The notes below the pieces were generated by a model that saw only the letters and a program-made list of their open reading frames with translations, was not told where the DNA came from and ran no database searches. 64,000 nucleotides of DNA, taken from NCBI GenBank assembly GCA_047967505.1, contig CM106539.1. The stretch is one strand, 5' to 3'. Below are positions 57,128-64,000 of the stretch, piece after piece (the stretch's first letter is position 1; every line of letters begins with the position of its first letter). Position numbers and translations under genes: made by a program. The DNA comes from Dipteris shenzhenensis. Lineage: Eukaryota > Polypodiophyta > Polypodiopsida > Gleicheniales.

Positions 57128-57660
57128 GAAACAAAGGCCAATGTGTCGTTTGCATTGCGTGACTGCCCAGCTTTCCCTTGCGAAAAGTTTTGGCAACTCC
57201 ATACCCCATCACTGCATCTGGAGGGTCTCGTTATGCCGTGATCCATCTATCTGCTTCTCCTTTCAACCTTTGATATTTGGTAGGAGGCTGTTCTCACGAG
57301 CCCATTATCGTTGTTCAGTTGGTGCTGTAACCCATTGCCATGCAGCTCCAGCGTCCAGCATTTTGTTATTCACAACTTCATGTGCAATGCCCAACTGGAC
57401 CTTCAGGCATTTAATACATATCTTATTGTGTGCAGGAGCTCTCTCTGTGAGAGCTATGAGCCAGCCATTCTTCATTGGCTTTTGCATCAAAGTTCATACC
57501 GCTCTCTTCAACATTGAAGCCAATGCAGAATGCCATCTTGCGATTTCCTGGAGAGAAACTGCCACTCTACTGCTCAAGATGGCACCCTCCAAAATCCTGT
57601 TCAATTTCTAGCACCGTCTTCACATTGGAAATCATTTTTTTTTCAATAACAGTAGGGGTT
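57128..57660. other. Upstream region of HyPRP; no gene recognised
   Basis: A 156-codon plus-strand ORF (57,141-57,611) covers the promoter side of the HyPRP gene. It is rich in Cys/His/Ser without a domain, and overlapping ORFs exist in other frames, so I do not support it. Confidence 0.45.
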
Positions 57661-57664
57661 TATT

Positions 57665-58051
57665 AAAAGTTATAGATGTAAAAAAGGGTGACTTTGTTCT
57701 TGTAAGGCCAAGCAACAATATATATCCAATTTGGTTGGGTGAAGCCGAGTCACACATTCAATCCAACACTTTCTCTAAAGAATACAACATGGTATTGATA
57801 CAATATTGGGCACTTCCCGTAAGAAGAATGCAAGCAAGAAAGAAGTGTATGCAAATTGTTGGGAGAAAATTTGGATGTACAATGACAAAGATCCTACACG
57901 TTGGAAGCAAGCAGACTCAATAGTATGGAGTTGGACACCAAAAGGAGGGAAGAAGCCCAAGAAGATTAAAATTCCACCTACCGTGTGTGAGAAAGCAGAA
58001 GCAAGCCTAGAAGGGGCTGATCAAGTAATTAACGACAAGAGTGCAAATTGA
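57665..58051 (+). pseudogene. Unrecognised coding remnant (VKKGDFVLVRPS)
   Basis: The plus strand reads VKKGDFVLVRPSNNIYPIWLG, then (frameshift near 57,810) YANCWEKIWMYNDKDPTRWK and SIVWSWTPKGGKKPKKIK. The conserved-looking Trp and Gly spacing suggests a real protein module, perhaps the C-terminal part of a transposon protein, but I cannot name the family. It is followed directly by tandem repeats. Confidence 0.35.
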
Positions 58052-58052
58052 G

Positions 58053-58600
58053 CTAATACTCAATGGTCTTAAGATTTTATTTTGTTTAAATAATGGCTTG
58101 TATTGAGTAGTTCAACTCATTGTCTTTCTATTGGTTGAGCACTTTCATGTGTTCAATTCTTGGAAGTTGGCTTTGGTTTAATACTCAATGGTCTTAAGGT
58201 TTTGTTTTCTTTAAATAAGGGCTTGTATTGAGTAGTTCAGCTCATTGTCTTCCTATTGGTTGAGCACTTTCATGTGTTCAATTCTTGGAAGTTGGCCCTG
58301 AGCTAATACTCAATGGTCTTAAGGTTTTATTTTCTTTAAATAAGGTTTGTATTGAGTAGTTCAGCTCATTGACTTCCTATTGCTTGAATGTGTAACAATT
58401 ACCATTGACAATGCCATGATGATGATAACAAGATTAGCTTTAGCTCATTGGTTGAATGTGTAACAATTACCATTGACAATGCCATGATGATGATAACAAG
58501 CTTAGCTTCAACTCATTGTCTTCCTATTGGTTGAATGCATAACAATTACCATTGACAATGCCATGATGATGATAATAAGCTTAGCTTCACTCTGGTCATT
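58053..58600. repeat. Two adjoining tandem-repeat blocks
   Basis: Block 1 has units of about 125 bp starting at 58,053, 58,179 and 58,303 (taatactcaatggtcttaag, then ttgtattgagtagttcaact). Block 2 has units of 68-78 bp starting near 58,384, 58,452 and 58,530 (ttgaatgtgtaacaattacc, then atgccatgatgatgataa). Confidence 0.92.
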
Positions 58601-59499
58601 GCTTTAAACAAATGGAATTTATATCTTTACACCAACTATTATATAAATGTGTTGATAATTCAACAAAGCTAACTCTCTTGTATGGCATTGCAATGTTGAA
58701 TTTGAGGTTTTCATTATGCATTGGAATGTTTTTCAAGTTTTCATTGTGAAATACTAAATAATTTAAGGTGAATTATTGTAAGTGGCTTGTGTAATCATGT
58801 TGCAATTGAACAAGATTTTTGAGTTTACACAACAAATACTTCATTCCCAAAGTTAATGAAACATCTCACTTATTTTCTCATTAAAATGACATCAATGAGA
58901 TAAAGAAAGAGCATATGCATCGTTCCCGAAATTAATGAAACACTCTAAATTAATCAATGTAAAATAACAAAACCAAAATTAATAGAATTTGGCATTCTTA
59001 GTCTAAGAAGATGCAACAACTGGTTTCCAAAATTAATGAAACAATGGACACAGCAACAAACCAAAGATCCAAAGTGTGACTATGTATGAAACAAGAGATC
59101 CATTGTGGTTGAGCCAAGATGAAGATGGGTTAGAAATATGAGAAGAGTATGAGGAAGGGATCCAAAAATGCAAGAGTGTAAGGTTCTCTCTCCTAATTTC
59201 ATTTTCCCAAAATATCGAGATTTTTCAAAATTACTAATACGGCGTTAGTTGTCTGATTCCTCCGATGATAGCTGATGTAGGTGGCACATACTTTGGTGAT
59301 CATGTATGTGTACTTTGATGTACGTTGCATACTTTGATGACCATGCATGTACTATGAGTTATCTACTTTGATGATGATGTACGTACATTGATGATGATGA
59401 TTGATGATTGTAGATGACATGCGTACTGTTGCGCGATATGTGATGATTATGATAGTTATGCTATTTTCAGCATGTGATTCTATTGTATCTTTGTTTATC

Positions 59500-59531
<32 letters not shown>

Positions 59532-60550
59532 ATGCAATCTTATCTCGCATGAAATGTGAATAATGCAATGGATTTAATTCAAACACCTTAATGGAAAATT
59601 TGTTATCAATGATTGAGAAAAGAAGTGGGATTTGGGGCTAGGCCTTGAATGCATTATATGTCATGAATTTGCATTATACAATAGAAGGGATAGAAGAAAT
59701 ACGAACCATCAAAGCACTCATTGTACTGCAAGTAGCTTAAGGGTGTATATATGCTAAAGGGGATTAAACACCCATCGAACGCCATAGGTAGAGAAGAATA
59801 TTGCTTTAACTAGGTGTATCACAATGTGTATACATGCTTTACGAAGTTAAATATTTGAATTTGAAACAAAGGTAATATATATATATATGTTTGCTCTCAA
59901 GTGCCATAAGATATTTTAGCATGATGTTAATCTCATATCATTCCATTGCTAAACTTTGCCTAACAAAACATGTCACTCTAAATTTTCAATAAATGAATAA
60001 GTTTGCCTTCAAACAATCATATGCCAGGGTCCTAACATGGTGGCAATTGTATCTACACCATCAGCACTTAAATTAAGCTTTGGACAACAAGCTAGATGAT
60101 TGGCTTTTGATACACAAACTGTTCCAATAGATTGATATGTTTATCTTGTGAGACAACTATTAATAAACACACTGTCAACTTGAGTTTGAATTTTATGAAT
60201 AAAAAGCGAAGTTGTGCTTTTGTTTATAGTTAGAACAAGTTTGAAGCTTGACTGCTATGCTAGAAGTTATTTTAGAATATTCTCAAAACTACTTTGATGA
60301 GAGTTTAAAGTAGCAAAGAGGAGACTCTATGGTTTAGGAGGGACCAAGCTTTGTAATATCTAAGTTCAAGACTCTATAGTGTTAATGTTCCACATTAATA
60401 ATATCAAATTATTGGAAAGGAGATCGAAGTTAGGTTCGTAAATGTAAAATAAATGTGTCCACTAGTCTTTTTCAAATTTCCAACTAAGAGAATGACCTAA
60501 GAAATTTTGAAAGTCAAAATATTCAATAGAAATTATGAAAGGAAAAATAT
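58601..60550. other. No gene recognised; small repeats
   Basis: AT-rich. The words aaaattaatgaaaca(c/t) recur at 58,850-59,045, tactttgatga and tgatgatga words at 59,290-59,410, a (CT)n run lies at 59,506-59,531 and a short (TA)n at about 59,876-59,887. Confidence 0.5.
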
Positions 60551-60554
60551 CCTA

Positions 60555-61510
60555 ATGACCCACTCCATATTTTGCTCCTTCACTGATGCAACGAGGTGCA
60601 TAGGGTGAAAATGGGCCCTCTAACTTCCCCGTGCCCACATCCAGTGTCGAATGGGACTCAAACTTTACAAGAGCATGGAGACCATAGGGTCTAGGACATG
60701 TGAGAATTTTGAGCCCAATCGAACACATGGACATGAAATCTTAATGAACCATTCTACAATGAACCATTCCATATTCTGCTCCTAATTCACTGATGCAACA
60801 AGGTGCATAGGGTGAAAATGGGACCTCTGACCTGCCCATGCCCACATCCGGTGTCTGATGGGACTCAAACTTTGCAAGAGCATGGAGACCAAAGGGTTTA
60901 CAAATTGTGCAAAGTTTGAGCCCAATCCGACACATGGACATGCCTGTCCTAATGACCCATTCCATATTTTTCTCCACTGATGCAACGAGGTGCATAGGGT
61001 GAAAATGGGCCCTCTGGGTCCCATGCCCACATCGGGTGTCGGATGGGTCTCAAACTTTGCAAGAGCATTGAGACCAAGTTTTAGGACTTGTGCAAAGTCC
61101 AATCGAACACATGGACATGCCTGTCCTAATGACCCATTCCATATTTTGCTCCTTCACCGATGCAATGAGGTGCATAGGGGGAAAATGGGCCCTCTAACCT
61201 CCCCGTGCCCACATCCGCTGTCAGATGGGACTCAAACTTTGCAAGAGCATGGAAACCATAAGGGTTAGGACCTGTGTAAAGCTTGAGCCCACAATCGGAC
61301 ACATGGACATGCAAATCCTAACGATCCATTCCATATTTTGCTCCTTCATTGATGCAACCAGGTGCATAGGGTGAAAATGGGCCCTCTGACCTTCCCGTGC
61401 CTACATCCAGTGTTGGATGGGACTCAAACTTTGTAAGATCATGGAGACCATAGGGTTTAGGACCTGTGCAAATTTTGATCCCAATCAGACACATGGACAT
61501 GCAAATCCTT
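60555..61510. repeat. Minisatellite, about 190-bp unit, five copies
   Basis: Units start near 60,558, 60,759, 60,953, 61,130 and 61,324 with (a/c)ccattccatattttgctcc and continue through tgatgcaacgaggtgcatag, gggtgaaaatgggccctct, gatgggactcaaactttgca and cacatggacatgc. Unit length varies from 177 to 201 bp. Minus-strand ORFs in it merely repeat the same peptide. Confidence 0.93.
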
Positions 61511-61765
61511 CACACAATTTATTATTCCTTTATTGCACGGTATGTGTACAACAACTATTGAAATCACCAAAACACGATATGCCATTGGAACATAACTAAT
61601 AATGCATACTTGTAGATGATAAAACGAGGAATAGAATGAAGGAGGCAATGTGGATCATGAATAAAATAGAGTCACTACTACACACGGATCTTATTGCGAT
61701 GCTTAAGTATCGACGTTTAGCATGCACACGGCGCTAATCATCGATATTGGAAGCGGGATCGTTAA

Positions 61766-61885
61766 GAGTCGCTATATAGAGACTTTAGTAAAACGTCACT
61801 ATATAGCGACGTTTGCCTAAAGTTGCTATATAGCGACTTTTATCAGATTGGTAATGGTCGTTATATAGCAACACTGAGATAGTTT
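61766..61885. repeat. Subterminal CTATATAG array of copy 2
   Basis: Motifs: gtcgctatatagagac, cgtcactatatagcgacg, agttgctatatagcgact, ggtcgttatatagcaac and a decayed fifth. Each is an imperfect palindrome around CTATATAG, spaced about 25-35 bp. Confidence 0.88.
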
Positions 61886-62089
61886 TTTATAAAGACATTT
61901 TACAGAGAGTTTTTTTTCCCATACCGACCTTGAAAAATAGTTTTTTCCAATGATAAATTTTTTTAAATTTTCATACATGTTTGATCTTTTGAGAGAATAA
62001 AAGTACGAGAGCATGTACATCAAGCCTTTGAAGCTCATATATTCATATCTGAGTTTGAGATGAAAGAAATCAATGAGGAGCATTTACGT

Positions 62090-63760
62090 CAACGGTTTTA
62101 AGTCTAACATGCCAAACAAGTCTATATCTAACTCTATACCAAGTTGATCTCCTGTATCATCATCGTACTCTAGCATCGTACGTTCACCTAAGAGTACTTG
62201 AGCATCTTCTTCAATAATGTGTGGTGATTCTTGATGATCATCGTCTTCTTCGTCAATATCGTGATCTCCATCTTCCTCCCATATGATGTCATTATGCGCA
62301 TCTTCCTATTGGCTCATATTGTGATCTTCATCGTCTTCGCTAGATTCATTTGGATCAATTGGATCCGGCATTGGTAGTGGCATCTCCATATCCAGATCTC
62401 TATCTTAAAAAATTTGCTTACTTCGTGGTGCAACTTGGATCGAGCTTGGATCACATACCACCATCTTGGATCAGAACGATCCGGATGAAAAACCACCTAT
62501 ATTGAAGATGGTTGCCAAATGTAATCAATTATATACATGAAATTATGCTTAAGTACATGTATCAATGGATCTTTAAAAGTGAAAGGTTCGATTAATTAAA
62601 TCATTAGTATGCACCTGCTCACAGTGCTCGGGAAGAACAAAAGTATCACTTTCATCGGTCCAAAGTTTGGTGGAGTCTATTGCAAGGAAATTGCTACTAT
62701 CTTTTCTCACTGTCACATGGGGACCGTTGTAAATATTTCTAAACCATTTTACATCAAGAATGAAAACACTAAATTGTCTGAAATCAACTTCATAGATTTA
62801 GCATATGTTTCCACAATAATCCAACTATGAGGAGAGAAGATTGGTATCCGAAGCACTTGCTCGGCTATCTTGTGTGAAGTTAGCCATGACTCCACAATCA
62901 TATGTGACTCTCTTTGAATCGATGTGTTCCACATGAAAATGTCGTTCATATGACCATAATGCACTGTACTTTTTGTACTGTAAAAGAGCATCATTAAAAC
63001 AATGAAGATGCATCTATCTTATAGCGTATATTGCCACAAATAATTACTTAATTACATCAACAGGTAAGAAACTTAAATGCATCATACATCTAGATGATAA
63101 ATCTCACTCGCGCTCGTTTATTGTCTCTCCATCGCATTCGGCTTTACGTAGAGCCAGTTGTAGCCAATCAAGTGACATGTGAGTGGGGAGAAGAGCCAAA
63201 TCCCGTGGATATGGTTGTGATCGCCTATACATTACTCTGAATCTTGTCCTTGCATTTATTCTTTTTGCTTTGGCCGCTTCATATCTCTCAATCCACTTCT
63301 GCATCTCCTTGCTATTGAGGATACAAAACTTATTGAATTTTTCCATTTGCTCTTCGCTCATCTTTCTTTTAATCCCTTTTCCTTGGGGAACCCCGCCAAT
63401 GATGTGATCATCATCCTTGTTATGCCATGCTTGCAGCATATCGGGATCCATGGAAGCAAGAAACTATGTGATATATACTAATGACTCTTGCACAAGCCAT
63501 CCCTCTGCCATGCTTGCTTTTGGTCTTGCTCTTTGTCTTACAAATCCCTTCAAAGTTTTCATAAACCGCTCGAGAAAAAACATCCACTGACTATGAACAG
63601 TACCTACAATGGCCACCTCATCAACTATGTGCACAAGCAAGTGCACTTGAGTTCTCATAATGCTCGAGGGAAAGTGCTTCTCAAGCAAGCATATGGCTTT
63701 GATGGATTCCACCCTAGCCTTCTCGATGCTCGATATGGAGATCTCTTTTGAGATATCCAC
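62090..63760 (-). pseudogene. CACTA transposase C-terminal part, copy 2
   Basis: Minus-strand segments match copy 1: a DUF4218 region (63,760-63,464: VHLLVHIVDEVAIVG, RQRARPKASMAEG), the linker with KRKMSEEQMEKFNKFC (63,451-63,104), a DUF4216 region (about 62,994-62,580) and the tail start MVFHPDRSDPRWWY (62,496). A stop in place of the EFL region near 63,465 and a shift at 62,400 damage it. The core domain lies right of the window. Confidence 0.8.
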
Positions 63761-64000
63761 CTATTTCACATGCCCATGTAAGATATATTCATAATCAGTC
63801 TACAGATTATTCAGCTTAAATTGAAGAAAATGCAATCAATGCGATTTGATAGTATGCATACCTCATAATACCACTGATCTTGAATATAGCATTTCTAACA
63901 TTGTCTTGTAAGCACCCTTTTATTGTAATTGGAAGGATGAACTATCAAAGAAACAAAGAAGTCATGTCAATAATATAACATAATCATAATTATGCTAACG

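Larger units (their letters stand above)
61673..64000 (-). mobile_element. CACTA element copy 2, cut by window end
   Basis: The terminus CACTACTACACACGGATC starts at 61,673. About 90 bp inside is an array of CTATATAG palindromes (61,768-61,880). The interior matches copy 1 from 22,941 to about 25,100 with substitutions and few indels. The transposase lies on the minus strand, so this terminus is at its 3' side. The other end is beyond the window. Confidence 0.88.

Noticed and set aside
57141-57611. 156-codon plus-strand ORF
   Set aside because: It starts beside the HyPRP TATA box, has no domain and has competing ORFs in other frames.
60552-61500. Series of minus-strand ORFs with similar proteins
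   Set aside because: They are translations of the 190-bp minisatellite, one per unit, with no independent coding evidence.
1-64000. tRNA, rRNA or other RNA genes
   Set aside because: I found no cloverleaf-type A/B box pairs or rRNA-like segments by reading. Only primer-binding sites complementary to tRNA ends are present. A covariance-model scan would be needed to be sure.

Overview
The window looks like a repeat-dominated stretch of a land-plant nuclear chromosome. The evidence is plant-type Ty1/copia, Ty3/gypsy (one with a chromodomain), CACTA (TNP2 with DUF4218/DUF4216 regions) and hAT (DUF659) elements, GT-AG introns, and part of a gene for a secreted hybrid proline-rich protein with an eight-cysteine-motif start. 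I cannot name the species. A large-genome vascular plant (fern, lycophyte or seed plant) fits. There are no prokaryotic features and I recognised no RNA genes.

Layout. 1-2.4 kb: an unrecognised minus-strand coding region with an RGG-rich segment. 6.57-7.5 kb: a minus-strand LTR preceded by a tRNA-Asp-like primer-binding site, then pyrimidine-rich DNA. 9.1-12 kb: minus-strand Ty3/gypsy RT-RNase H remnant plus an LTR with an initiator-tRNA-Met primer site. 13.0-15.07 kb: an old minus-strand gypsy (protease end, RT, RNase H, integrase start). 15.07-17.13 kb: the 3' half (integrase, chromodomain, LTR) of a chromovirus. 19.8-22.3 kb: plus-strand gypsy integrase continuing into a long extra reading frame. 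22.9-27.5 kb: CACTA transposase gene on the minus strand. 27.6-34.4 kb: a spliced plus-strand gene with two tandem Ulp1-like (C48) regions, divergent from the CACTA transposase across an array of CTATATAG palindromes. 35.2-36.1 kb: a small coiled-coil gene. 36.4-41.2 kb: a chimeric double copia element with a 3' LTR. 41.2-45.1 kb: tandem-repeat fields. 45.1-47.5 kb: two gypsy fragments tail to tail. 48.1-51.0 kb: hAT transposase. 51.2-56.5 kb: the start of the old gypsy protease, then the 5' half (LTR, gag, PR, RT, RNase H) of the chromovirus. 56.5-57.1 kb: truncated hybrid proline-rich protein gene. 58-61.5 kb: repeats. 61.67 kb to the end: a second CACTA copy.

Main result. The chromovirus halves at 15,073-17,134 (minus) and 51,430-56,503 (plus) appear to be one insertion split by rearrangement. 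Each half stops where the other begins, between RNase H and integrase. The LTRs are homologous. The same 5-bp target duplication (AGAAG) lies outside the 3' LTR and outside the 5' LTR. The host sequences beyond those duplications are the two parts of one protease frame of an older gypsy element. An inversion of about 39 kb with breakpoints near 17,130 and 56,503 explains most of this; an assembly error is the alternative. The right breakpoint also cuts a host gene.

A second theme is decay by nonsense transitions. The Ulp1-like gene, copia copy 1 and the first unknown ORF keep long single frames broken almost only by TAG, TAA or TGA codons at sites where C-to-T (or G-to-A) change is the simplest explanation, as expected for silenced, methylated elements.
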